From positions 1 to 64,000 of the forward strand of contig JACZZP010000010.1 in the NCBI GenBank assembly GCA_015183035.1: a stretch of DNA of 64,000 nt, written 5' to 3'. Both the position numbers and the translations under genes were made by a program. The stretch is from Meloidogyne chitwoodi (Eukaryota > Nematoda > Chromadorea > Rhabditida > Meloidogynidae). Every line of letters begins with the position of its first letter. Within the stretch, counting starts at the first letter, position 1. The notes under the pieces were generated by a model, which saw only the letters and a program-made list of their open reading frames with translations, did no database searches and was not told the origin of the DNA. Of this stretch, positions 49,445 to 63,835 are shown one piece after another.

Positions 49445-51026
49445 TCAATTATTCTCCTCGTTCAACATCTTCTCGCGCACCAACATTTTGTAGTCGGAGA
49501 AAGCATAGTCAAGCAAATGCTCGGGACTGAAAATAAGGTCAGAATTTTGATTATAAAGATTTTTATAAATTCTGGTTTTTTGAATAAAAATTTTGTCTGG
49601 TCCTAGCTGATTTTAAAAATAAAAAATTTCGATCAGAATTTTTTAATTTTATTAAACATACATCAGTCCAAGGAAGTCGTTCATATTGTTGGCTTTCAAT
49701 GCCAATTTCCGCACTTCATTCTGCACATCGAACGGAGGCCTGAATTTACCTTTCATGGATTCAAGGAGATGATCCATAGAGTACATAGACGATGGAACAG
49801 ACAACAATGCCGAATCAGAACTTGTGCAGCTCACACTTGGAGTATAGAATTCACGTGGTAGAGGTAAGAAGCAGACTGCAGGGAAATAGCAGGAAAAATC
49901 GGAGCTATCTGAATTTTAAGAAAAATACTTATTAGAATTATGTCAATATTAAGGGCCCTTTTGGTGTCAAAAATAAAGAATAACCTTCATGCGAATCCTT
50001 CACATATGTAGAAGAAGCTGACCAAGGGGAGAATAACCATTCGCTGGAATTCGCAGTGAAGTAGCTGTCAGAGATGAAATCGAGCTCAGCAGTCTCGTTA
50101 TACTCTGGCTCTGCTTCTTTCATGGTCTTGAAGGTTTCAATTGAAGAAATTGAATTGATCCACTCATACAAGTCGAAATACTCCGAGTCGCCGTCCTCCA
50201 CGTGTAGAGGTGGCACAAAGGTAGACGAATGGCTCACCGCTCCAACTGAAAAAGGAAAATGTTATGTATTTAAAAGAATTTTAATGGAAACCTTGACTTT
50301 GAGAGGAAATTTCCAACTTTCCACCGTTCGAGTGTGCAAATAGATGTGGAGGCGCAGATTTGGAACGATACAGAGAGAAACTCCGATTTGAAGAAATGGT
50401 ACTATCTGAATTTTTGGCATTAAATCATTTTAAAGGTTATTTTGTCTTCACCTCCAAAAAAATCGTCCTCGTAAACTGGTACGCAATATTCGCCGGACGC
50501 CGTAGTAGTACTCACAGTCGTAGTAATTGTAGTCGTAGTACTTGTAGTCGAAGTAATTGTAGTGATACTTGCAGTGGAAGAATCGTCAGAGGTCCCAACA
50601 GTCTCGGTGTCCGTTGACGGATTGATCCACTCAAAGAAGTCGAAGCACTCCAAGTCGAATAGATCACAGGATGAGGTCTTGTGTTGTTCAAAATCCTCTT
50701 GTTGAGTTTCCCCGTTGACCAGTCCAACTAAAAAATAAAAAAATTAATTTTTTTACAGTCGAAAAATGAAAGAATAAAGGGAGTGTGACAACGTGGGTCT
50801 TCTCTCACTAGAACGCAAACTTCGTACCTCTAGTTGTAACGGCAATATTGTTGTCCGTCGGTTGTCCATAGCTCGTCTCCTCCTTCACAGATTGCAGCTG
50901 CAGCACATCATTCGGGCATGTCAGTTTGTCGAATCGCTGTAGCAGTTCTTGCATAACTGGTGCTAGGTGAGTTCCGTCGTTGTTGTCAGCTTCGGATGAG
51001 AAGCATTTATCTGTTGGAGACGACAT
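49445..51026 (-). CDS. Acidic Ser/Thr-rich protein with two 'EWIN' repeats, unrecognised (6 exons, ~392 aa)
   Basis: Six exons join in phase: 50828-51026, 50452-50727, 50292-50405, 49985-50245, 49662-49908 and 49445-49526. Exons are clearly less AT-rich than surrounding genes. The N-terminus (MSSPTDKCFSSEADNNDG) is followed by a predicted helix MQELLQRFDKL. Two copies of a motif occur: LECFDFFEWINPS (exon 2) and YFDLYEWINSISS (exon 4), each with acidic flanks. Between them, exon 2 codes for a pure Ser/Thr/Ile tract of about 35 residues encoded by 'ac' and 'ag' rich triplet repeats. The C-terminus (NMNDFLGLIPEHLLDYAFSD) looks helical. No signal peptide or membrane segment. The acidic, low-complexity character would suit a nuclear activator, but no DNA-binding domain is visible. 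Confidence 0.65.
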
Positions 51027-51455
51027 TGTAGTTTAGTCGATGATGACACTGTGACGCGAGAAGAAGTAGGGAAGTGAAGTTTATGAGCATTTTTAGGCTT
51101 AGCTTTAATAGTATTTTGGAACGGGCAAACTGCGCTAACTATTTAAGAAACAGAAAATATAACAAATAATTATATATTAGGTGATTTTAAATGTTATGAT
51201 TCCATTGGTAGAGTAGAAAAATTACTATAAAATACCAAAAAACCAGAATTTTTAAAAAAATACAACAAAAGTTATATTCAAAAAACTCGGTTGTTATAAA
51301 TTAAAGAGTAAAGAAACAATTACCAAATTATTTATTCAAAAATAGTATTAGTGTATTTATTTGAATATTTTTAAATAATGTTTTTTAAATTTTTTCTTTT
51401 GATTCGATCTTCTCTAAATTGACAAGTTTTACTAATTTTAATTTTCTTCCGTAAA
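51027..51455. other. Intergenic, nothing recognised
   Basis: AT-rich. It includes the likely promoter region of the minus-strand acidic Ser/Thr-rich gene near 51,030-51,130 and the 3' flank of the glycine-rich peptide gene. No specific site was identified. Confidence 0.4.
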
Positions 51456-51878
51456 TCAACCACCACCTCCTCCATGAGATCCACCACCGCCACCTCCTCC
51501 TCCTCCAGGAAATCCACCTTCGTGTCTCCAAGATCTAAAATTTTCTCTATTATATTCGGAAAAACATTTATTAAAGATTACATGTTTCTTTGTTATTTTT
51601 CCTACCGGGACCGGTTTAATTAAAACTCTTTAGTTCAATTCTTGACACTAAACTTCTCACTAATTGAAATGGACTGGCACTATCCCAGGCCGGTTTATTA
51701 ATAATTTAAGGATTCTTCCTAGTTGGTTATAAAGTTTGATTTTATAAGAAATGTCGGTTAACAAAAAGAAAACAAACTTTTGACCATAATCATCATTTGA
51801 ATATGTACGATAAGAAAAAGATTCTTTAAAGCTAATAATAACAATAACCAAAAAAAGAATAATTAAATTTCCTCGCAT
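51456..51878 (-). CDS. Short secreted glycine-rich peptide precursor (~59 aa)
   Basis: Two exons, 51778-51878 and 51456-51534, join in phase. Residues 1-22 are a signal peptide (IILFLVIVIISFKESFS). The mature peptide is YRTYSNDDYGQKSWRHEGG, then FP and a run of glycines interrupted by SH, ending in five glycines. Short glycine-rich secreted peptides are common in nematodes as antimicrobial-type or cuticle peptides. Nothing here decides between those. The GGA/GGT run is a simple-sequence tract and could vary in length. Confidence 0.6.
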
Positions 51879-53397
51879 TTTTAAGGAAAAAATTTTTTAA
51901 TTAGTCGAACTGACTTTTCTTTATTTTTTTTAGCCCTCTTATATTCTTTTTTCTCTTTTTTATTTATTTTTTTTTAAGTACAAAATTCAACTTAATTTTA
52001 AAAAATATTTTTTTAATAAAATATTTTTTTAATAAAATATTGTTTGTTTAAGCTTGTTTTTTTAAATTATTTTTCTTAAAATATACTTAAAAGTAAAAAT
52101 TAATGATTTTTAAGTGGAATTTAAAATTTTTAAGTGGATTTTTTAATTTAAAATATAATGATAATTTTAAAACAACAAAATGACGTGATTTTTAATAAGA
52201 ACATTTTTTATTTTATTTTTTAACTTCCTTTTTTTTTTACTAAAAATAAAATAATTAATATTTAAATTTATTTTTAAGTAGTCGGTAAAATTAAATAAAA
52301 AAATGTTTCTATGTATTTTTTTAAGTGAATCTCATTTTTTTCTATAAAAACCCTATTTTCTCTCTCCTATTGTTGCCTATTCTTAAGCAAATTTTTTTTT
52401 CTTTAATAAGAATTTTTTTAATTCCTGAGAGAGTCGTTAATCGCTTTCTTCTTCTCCTTTTTCCCGCTTTTGTGTCCTTATCTCTATTTCCTTTTTTACA
52501 AAAAAACACATATAATTTGCCTTTAAAAATTTCCCATTGTTTTGATATTTAATGACGACAAAATTATTTATGTAAATAAAAAGGTATATAAGGATGTTAA
52601 TAAGAATGAAAACCAGAAGATTATTTAAGCAAATATTATGAGACTATTCTTATTTTTCGAAATTTATCAGAATTTTCTGGTTTTGTTTTGACTCTGATCA
52701 TACTTCTATGTAGTTGTGTTTTCTGATCATTCTTCTAGTGTTTTCTGCTCATTCTTCTAGTTGTGTTTTGATTCTGATTTTTTTTTCTAGTTTTGTTTTG
52801 ATTTATCTTCTAGTTTTTTCTGATTTTTGTTCTGGTTTATTTTCTGATTTAATTCTCCTTTTTTCTGATTTTATAACGTATAATAAAATTTTATATAAAC
52901 AATAAAGGAGAAAATAATAATAAACACTTGAGTTTTTCCTTTTAAAAGAAAAATGAGATAAAAAAAGTAAAACATGTTGTGTTTTTGTTACTTTGTGCAA
53001 ATGAGGTGATTTTGTTAATTGCTTATTTTCTTTAAATCTCCATGTTTTTTTGTCGGTATTTTTACTTTTAATTTGTCCCCATTTTCCATTTTTTTAAAAG
53101 TAATAATTTATTTTACCTTTCTTTTTTTTTTTGTTTTTAGAAAAATATTTAGTTTATTTATGTATTTACATGTATTTATAAATTTTATACAAAAATTGTC
53201 TAAGCAAAATACAAAAATTTCAAAAACACAATGCCAATGGACTTAAATTGTTTTTGTTTTTTAATTTTAAAAAGACTAAATTAAAAAATCGTGGTCAGGT
53301 GAAATAATATCCATTTTTGTGTTTTTGGAAAAAATTAAATTTTTAAGTCCACATTCTAAATAAACAAAAATACAAAAATAAAAAAGGAATTATAAAT
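51879..53397. other. Gene-free AT-rich region with T-rich degenerate repeats
   Basis: About 1.5 kb without a convincing gene. The stretch 52,690-52,870 is a chain of degenerate ~20-bp modules of the type 'ttctgatttttgttctggtt' and 'cattcttctagttgtg'. Open frames here are composed of Phe/Leu/Ile codons and look like by-products of T-richness. Confidence 0.55.
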
Positions 53398-56449
<3,052 letters not shown>

Positions 56450-56589
56450 TTATTGAAGAAAATATTAAAAAATACTTTTTATAAAAATTTCTAAAAAATT
56501 TTTTGAATTTATTGGGTAAGATAACAGTCTGGCACATTTGATTCTAAAAATCATAACTCGCGAATGGTTTTGTATTTTTAGTGAGTATT

Positions 56590-56690
56590 TATACCATTCG
56601 ATAGAGAATTAAATTGGCTATAAAACAAGATTATAATCAAAATTTTAGATTAAAAATAAAAAATGTTATAGTCAAAAAACTGAACATTTT
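56590..56690. repeat. Dispersed repeat module (CATTCGATAGAGAATTAAA ... GTTATAGTCAAAAAACTGA)
   Basis: The pair of motifs CATTCGATAGAGAATTAAA (56,595) and GTTATAGTCAAAAAACTGA (56,665), about 70 bp apart, recurs in related form elsewhere in the same intergenic region, in both orientations. The CATTCGA core resembles the dyad in the satellite monomers. Confidence 0.55.
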
Positions 56691-57298
56691 TGTCTAAAAC
56701 TTTTTAAGGTTTATTTGTTTATAAATACTATAAACTTTATTTTAAAACTTAAGAATTATTAAAATAAAAACAAGGAACTTAAAAATAAAAATAAGTAAAA
56801 TAAAATATATGTTCATAAAAGAACCGCAAATTATAAAACCTGACAAACACGTAAAATAAAAAAAACGGGGGAGAAGAAGATAGATTTGGCGTCATCATTT
56901 TTCTTTGGCCTTAAAAATTTTTTTTCTTCAATTAATTTTTCCTTCTATTTTCTTCATTTATAAAAACAATAAAAATAATAATATTTGTTAATTACCTCTC
57001 TAATTTTGTCATTTATCAATATCAATATTTTACCCCAAATTTTTTGAGAAAAAATTACTGCCTTAAATATTAGTCAACAACTATTTTTTGTTTTAAAATA
57101 TTTTCGATGATCATTTATCAATTTAAGAAAATGAATAAAAAATAAATTGCTGATCAGTCTCTCCAGTTTGGGAGACACTTCGGCGAGTTAATACTTGGGC
57201 GTGAACTTATAAAAAAGGATATTAAATAAAACCTAGAGACATGAAATTTTTTAAGAATATCAATGATAGTGTTGACTAAATGATTTAAAAATTTCAGC

Positions 57299-57400
57299 AT
57301 TTTTAATTAATTATTTCAGAAGTTCTGGTCAAAAGAAGGTAAAAAATCGATGAAAAATTGACATTTTTGACCATAACTACTGAAATAATTAATTAAAAAT
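57299..57400. repeat. Near-perfect inverted repeat, ~36-bp arms
   Basis: Arms 57,299-57,334 and 57,364-57,400 are inverted copies around a 29-bp loop; the left arm begins 'atttttaattaattatttca' and the two differ at only a few bases. This would fold into a strong hairpin. It may be a tiny foldback element, and part of its arm (a 'ggtcaaaa' motif) recurs in the other dispersed modules. Confidence 0.75.
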
Positions 57401-59933
57401 TCGGAAATTTTTGGATAAGTTAGATAAACTATTAGGCTTATCTTAGCAAAATTTCATAGCTTTAGTTAAGCATTTGACGATATTACAGACGCCGCTCGCG
57501 CCTGTTACTTAAAGCGCCAAAATGCCACTACCCCAACCTTGAAGGAAAACAGCTGAGGGGCTGGAACTGATAAATTAATGTTTGTAAACTTAAATATTAA
57601 ATAAAAAATGTCTCTGCTCTATTTTAAACATTCAAAAAAAATTTTTTGAAAATTTTTTTAATAAATCAAACGCCCAGCTTTCCCAATATTTTTTAGTTAA
57701 GAGTATATTTAATGGTATAAAACTTTAATTTTAAAACTATATTAGAGTTATTGGAAGTAGAACCAACAGTTTTTCTTATATTTTATTTTAAAAATAATTA
57801 AATAAAAAATAATCAAATTTTTATGATTTATTAAAATGATATTAGAAACAAGTTTACAATTTAATAAAATTAAAAAGAAAAAATTAAATAAATACAGTAA
57901 TAAAAGCAGCATAAAAAAGAGTAAATAAGCGTTAACAGGCGTTAAGAAAAGGAAAAAAATTTTGTTGCCTGTTTATTCAGAATATGAGGGCAAATAATAA
58001 GAAACAATTTACGGGCAAACAAAACAAGGGGCACTTAAGGGGAAATGATGAAAGGCGTGTCTAAATATTTTGGGGAATAAAGGAAGGGGCGGAACTGAGT
58101 TAAAATGATGAAAAAATTTGATCGATCAGAATGTTTTGTGTTTTTTTTTATTTTTTTTTATTATTAGTATTTTATTTTTTGTATTTTGATTTTCTTAATT
58201 TTATTTTTAAATATTCTGATTTTTGTATTCTCTGCATTTTTGTAATTTCTGATTTTCTCCAATTTTGTATTTTATGTTTATTATTGTAATATGTCTATTA
58301 TGATTTTATTTCAGAATTTTATTTTATTTTTGCATTTTTAATTGATTATATTATCTTCTGATTGCATTTTTCTAAGCGCTAAGATATTTTATTTCATAGT
58401 ATTTTTTAATATTTTTGTATTTTTTGTAATTTTATTTGTTGTTATATTTTTTTCCTTTTTCCGTTTCTGTATTTCTTATTTTAAAATTAAACACAGTCAA
58501 AGGTCAAAAAATAAATTAAAAATAATTATTTTTTGCAAAGTCAATTTCTATGGATTAAAAATAAACAACTACCACTATTATATATTAAAAAAATCTGATC
58601 TTCATCCTCATCGGCTCTTGTCAAAAAATAAAAAAAAATATTTATTAACTCTCCTTTTCTTCAAAATAATCGAGAAAAAATAATTGGGGCGGTTTAACAC
58701 AAAATAATACAAAAAGCGACATTTCATCCCACTTTTTTCAACTTTTTAGCTCGAATTTCATTTTATTTTTTAAATTATTTTTTTTGTCGGTATTTTTTCT
58801 GTTTTTGTATGCTAATCCGGGAAAATTGTTTTTTATCTAATTTTTTAAAGAAAAAATCCTGGCGATTACGTGGCATTTTTATAATAAATAATGATTGTAA
58901 TACACAAAAGATCGGGAAGCATTTAAAATAAAAGTATATTATTTTTAATCTTTTGGTGGCAATTGTACGGAAAAAAAGAGGTTTTTAAAAATAAAAACAA
59001 CATTAACTTTGTAGATACTCACAACAGAGTGGGTATTTAAAATAGCTACGACCTATCGCCTTATTTTAGTGACACAAATCGTTTTACTAAAACCATCAAA
59101 AACTTATTTTCGTACAAACAAATTATTTGTATTTGTGTTTAAATAGTTTTAAATTTTAAAATATAAGAAAAAGAATTAAAAGAAACAAAAATTAGCCTAT
59201 TTTCCACTTGAGTCTGGCGGGAGCATTAACTCAAAGGAGAATGAAACTTTAAAAATATTCTATTTTTCAAATTTTTTCCATTACTAATTTTTCTTTAAGG
59301 GTAATTGCCTTAATATTTTATAAAAAATATTTTATTTTAAATAAATTCCTCAGGCATGTCTCTCTTCTAGGGATCATCCTCACAATTTCATTAAAAAATA
59401 TTTTTCCGTTTACCCGCTGCGAATCAAAAAAAAAATTATTATAAAATTAACTATAATATAATCGCGCAAAATAATAAAAATGAAATAATAATCCTTCCGG
59501 GCTGAGAATTGCCTTTGGCTAATTTTAGTGTAACCAATCCTTTGCCTGTTATAAAATAAATTTTTTGCTTATTTTTAATTTACATTGTCTTGAAAATTTG
59601 CTTTCTTCGAGTTTTTCCATTGTTGTTAAGTTTATAATGGATATTCCAAATAAATAAACTTGATATAAATATAATATAAATATGACACTTTGTCCCACTC
59701 AACGCTTAAATGGAATTTGAAGGATTTAAAACTAAAAAAACTTATTATACAGTAAATTTTAAAGTTTATACAAGTTTATATAAAAGATTTAAAGTATAAC
59801 ATTGTCTAATAAACAAATAAAATTCCATTGTTATGTAATAAATTTATTTTAGTTAAATTTGGTTCAATGAGGAGGTAGAACTAGTTTAGACAGGATAACT
59901 TTTGAATAAATAAACTTATTGAATTGCTTTAGA

Positions 59934-60131
59934 TATCATTTTATAGGGAATTAAATTTGCTTCAAATAAATTAGTAACAAAAATTTTTAAATTAAGAAAA
60001 AAAGTTGTGGGCAAAAACTGAAAGACTAATTATCCATCATTAAGTTGTTTTTTGACTATAACTTCTTTATTATTCTACTTAAAAATTTTATCTATGTTAT
60101 TTTATAGTGAATTTAATTCTCTATCGAATGA
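59934..60131. repeat. Two copies of the dispersed module in inverted arrangement
   Basis: A left copy (atagggaattaaatttg ... gtgggcaaaaactga, 59,943-60,021) and an inverted right copy (tttttgactataactt ... tttaattctctatcgaatga, 60,049-60,131) face each other, so the region can fold back. Sequence matches the module at 56,590 with substitutions. Confidence 0.5.
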
Positions 60132-60938
60132 CATCAAAATAATCCAAATCGGTTCATCAGTTCATGAGATATAAAGCTTGCACTGAACCGACCTTTTTGT
60201 GAGTGTTTTAAAAATTTTGGCAATTTTTTATTAAAATTGAAGACCAATTTGTTTTTCAATATCAAAACAATTAGGGAATAAATGGATAAAACAAATTATA
60301 TTTAAAAGAAAAGAAAAAAGGATTATTTTCACAGTTGATTAAAAAGAGCTTCTCTCTCTTCCCTTCACATTTAAATTGACCTTCCACTCATTGACACTCA
60401 ATTTAATTTTTTTTGTTTTTGCAAAGCAACAATAAAAATAATATCTAAAATAAATATAAAAATATTAAGTAGAAAAATTTGAAAAAAACACGGGAAAACG
60501 GAAGCAATATTTTATTAATATTATTGAGAGAAGGAAATCCGCTTGATTGAACTTAATTGAACATTTATGAGAAAAATAAATTTGGATTGAAATTCTTTTA
60601 ATAATATATTTTAGGTTTTATTGGCAATTATTTTAAATATATGAAATATTTTTAAAAGTACATTAGAGTCTCATAATCTCGTGAGATTTAATTGTAGTTA
60701 TTATTTTATAAACCAAAATTACATCATTAAAATTTTAAACAAAAAAACAATTTTAGTAAACAATTTTTTAAAATAAGTAATTAAACAATTAAAATTTAAG
60801 ATGAAGTGAAATACTGCAGAAAAAAAATAATTAAAAGGAAATAAATAATTAAGAGAAAATGGCTACAAATAATGGCATTAATATGAGTTTTTTCTTTATA
60901 ACTTTAAAACAAAAAATTAATTTTAAATTTTTTTATTT

Positions 60939-61139
60939 CATTTGATAGAGAATTAAAAGGGCTAAAAACAATATCTAAAAAGTTTAATTTAAAAAAAGAA
61001 AGTTGAGGTCAAAAAACTGACTTATGTTAGTTAAGTTAACAACTAATTAATAATAAAAAATTTGCTAATAAATTTATTTAAAAGTTAAAATTATGTTTAT
61101 ATGCACTTTTTGTAGCAAATTTAATTCTCTATCAAATGG
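60939..61139. repeat. Third inverted pair of the dispersed module
   Basis: A left copy (catttgatagagaattaaaa, 60,939, with gaggtcaaaaaactga near 61,005) is matched by an inverted copy of its outer motif (tttaattctctatcaaatgg, 61,119-61,139). Same family as 56,590 and 59,934. Confidence 0.5.
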
Positions 61140-61542
61140 TACCAATTACAACTGAAAATGTTTACGTATTCAAAAGTTATAGAATTTTAAATATAATTAC
61201 CCTCTTTTTGTGCGTGGTATTTTAATTATATATGTACATATGTTAAAATAATTTAGTTTATTAACTCAACAGCAATTATAATTTTTTGATATTTTTTACA
61301 GCTGGTAATTATTAAACTCCTATTATATTTGTACTTACACACATTTAAAATTCCCTTAGGATTATTTAACTTTAAAAAATATATTTAAATATTATTAACT
61401 AAAAAAATTAAATAATGGAATTGTTAATGTTTCGGCCAGACGAGTAGGTTTTTATATAAATAAATAAATTTAATAATTATTTTATAAAAGCCCCAGTACT
61501 TTTATTTAAATAATAGTCTAGAACAAGAAGCTCCATCTCTCT

Positions 61543-61557
61543 ATTTGCATTATATAA
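61543..61557 (+). promoter_or_regulatory. Octamer (ATTTGCAT) directly followed by a TATA-box-like sequence
   Basis: ATTTGCAT at 61,543-61,550 is an exact octamer/POU-type site, immediately followed by TATATAAGG (61,551-61,559) about 200 bp upstream of the receptor start codon. POU factors such as UNC-86 regulate sensory-neuron genes in nematodes, so this could be a promoter of the chemoreceptor. In AT-rich DNA both motifs can occur by chance. Confidence 0.4.
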
Positions 61558-61756
61558 GGAGGGGTGTTTATTGGAAAGGAGCGGGGTCTTTAATTATATA
61601 GGGGCTTAAATAAAATTAAAAATTCGCCTAAAAGTAAATTAAATATTTGAGTCTCAAACTAAAATTAGAATTAATTAAAAAAAATAAAATTTAAGATATT
61701 TTCGTCTTTACAATTGTACAAATTTTAACTCAAATTTAATTTCAATTGAAAATCGT

Positions 61757-63592
61757 ATGCATCAATTTCATAGCTGGATGTTAATTTTACTTTTCTTTAT
61801 TTTTGAAATACTCTATTTTCCCTGTATGTTAAGTATGTATAAACATTTGAGCAATCCTTGCTATAAACTCCTTTTTTATATTGGAGTGACTGATATGGTA
61901 ATTTAATTATTTATTTTAATTAATTTTCGCTAAGACTCTAATGACCCTTTTATTTTTATTTAGTTGGTAATGTTAATGAATGGATTGGAAACTGGAATTC
62001 TGGGATTAATGGGGGCAGTATTTTGTGATTATCCAACTTTAATTTATGTAAGCGGTTCTGTTGGTTTATGTAAGGGTTTTTAATTTAAAAAAATATTTAA
62101 TTTTAATTTTTTAAATTTTTCTTCCTCCATTTTTCAGCCTTATGGTTTGCAGAAACCTCAGCAGAGCTTTTGCTTGCTATTAACCGTTGTCTTGAATTAT
62201 TAAATCCAAAATTGGCACACTCAATTTTTAAAGGAAATAGGACATGGTTTGACACTTAAATAAATTAAATAATATTTAAAAAAATTTTAAATTATTTCTT
62301 TTAATTAATTAGGTGGCTAACTGTTGTTCCTTCAATTTATGCTGTTATTCTAAGTTTATGTACTGCACCTATACTCTTTACTGGACTTTATTTTTCTTGG
62401 TTTTTTAATCCTTATGTCGGATATAATGATGATTTTGGAAAAATTGTAAGATAGAGGGTTATTTAAAAAGAGGGGACTCGTAATAGAGGTTTTACAAAAT
62501 ATATTTGTTGAGACTCAAACGTACTTATTTCCTTAGAGTCTACTTAATAAAAATCTGAATTTTTAGTATTATAACCATGCTCATACAATACATGATACTT
62601 TTGTAATTTTTGGTTTATCAGCAATTTACATAACATTTTCAGTTTTATTAACAATCAGAACAAATTCATATAGTGCTGCTCATCAACCTACTTTAGCGCA
62701 AAAAATGGTTCAAAAAAAATTTTTTTTGAATTTATTTTTTTCTAGACATTTATGCAAGTTGTAATAATTAGTTTTTTTAATGCTATGGCTGCGGGTATTT
62801 ATATTTATATGCAAACTGTGCGTATAAGTGATGCTATTATCATTGCTGGAACATATGCTTGGCTTTTTGCACATGGTTAGCCTTAATAAATTTTATTTTG
62901 AGTTTTTGTGTGATTTTCATGTAGCTAATATCTATAAAGATTTTTAAACATAAAAATTAATTTTGTAAATGCGTGACTTTGCGTACTAACTTAATTTTTG
63001 TAATAAAGGTTCTTTAAGCGATATCAAGTCATTTTAAGACCAAAACTTTTTTCAAATGAATAATTAAATCTAAATTTTATGTCAAAAAATAGAGGAAACT
63101 CTACGCTATAAAATATATATAAATGAGATTTTTAGCTTTAAAGTTTCTAAAGTTGTGAATTTTTGAAGCTCAACTTTTGAATTTTTCAAGCTATTATTAA
63201 AAGATATAATTTTTAAATTTTCCTTTTGATATTCTGTATTAATTTTAAATTATTTAATTAATTTTTAGGAATTCCACCTGTCATTTATTTAATTTTGAAC
63301 AAAACAATTCGTAATGATTTTGTACATTTTGTAAAATTAATTTTTGGAAAAGGGAACGTTAGAAAATTTCTAACTGTTACTATGGTAAATTTTTACTGTA
63401 TTTATTATGGGACTCTAATATAGAGAAAACATTTTATACTAATTTTTAAATTTAAAGTTATTCACTTCTCTCAAAAATCGACAAAGTAGTCAGCCGCATA
63501 CCACTAACAATGGTCGTTTTACTAGAAGAGTAGTTAATGCTAATAGTGGATTTCGTTCAAATCGAGTTGTTCAAATTAATAATAATTTTTAA
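61757..63592 (+). CDS. Serpentine chemoreceptor, Srt-like seven-transmembrane GPCR
   Basis: The ATG at 61,757 opens MHQFHSWMLILLFFIFEILY, a first membrane helix, followed by CYKLLFYIGVTDM (exon 61757-61897). Next exons: 61964-62069 (MLMNGLETGILGL), 62138 to ~62243 (LWFAETSAELLLAINRCLEL, with the conserved NR), 62314-62445, then 62567 to ~62706, ~62746-62877 (MQVVIISFFNAMAAGIYI), 63269-63385 (ILNKTIRNDF at the end of helix seven) and a terminal exon ending QINNNF-stop at 63,592. The Asn-Arg after helix three, the IPPVIYLILNKTIR ending and the overall helix count fit the nematode Srt class. The C-terminal tail is basic and Asn/Ser-rich. The extracellular N-terminus is very short, so an upstream coding exon may be missed. 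Ligand unknown. Confidence 0.8.
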
Positions 63593-63835
63593 TTAAAAAT
63601 TATTGAATAAATTTTAAAAAATGTAATTTTTATGTAATAAATTTGAGCTGGTTGAATCTTTTAATCTAAATTTCTACAGAAATAATTGGTCCTTATTGCT
63701 AGTTCGAATCAACTTGTCAATTGATTTTTCTAATCGTTAAAATTTTTTTGATACAATTGATAAATCAAATTTTTATGCAATAATCTAAAATACTACTGTG
63801 TTTACTGAATAAACTTAAAAAGTTAACTGGAGTAT

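Larger units (their letters stand above)
56450..61756. other. 5.3-kb gene-free region upstream of the forkhead gene
   Basis: No gene is supported over this stretch. It has strongly AT-rich sequence, dispersed inverted repeats (listed separately), a less AT-rich island at ~57,486-57,570, and the promoter-like site near 61,543. The one long open frame (58,342-58,683) has a Phe/Ile/Lys composition of random AT sequence. It lies between two divergently oriented genes, so it probably contains regulatory DNA for the forkhead gene. Confidence 0.6.

Noticed and set aside
52325..53246. Several plus-strand frames of 60-75 codons
   Set aside because: They consist of T-rich simple modules giving Phe/Leu runs. 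Not supported as genes.
58342..58683. 113-codon open frame upstream of the forkhead gene
   Set aside because: Composition is Phe, Ile, Lys and Ser as expected from random AT-rich DNA. No motif, no exon partners.
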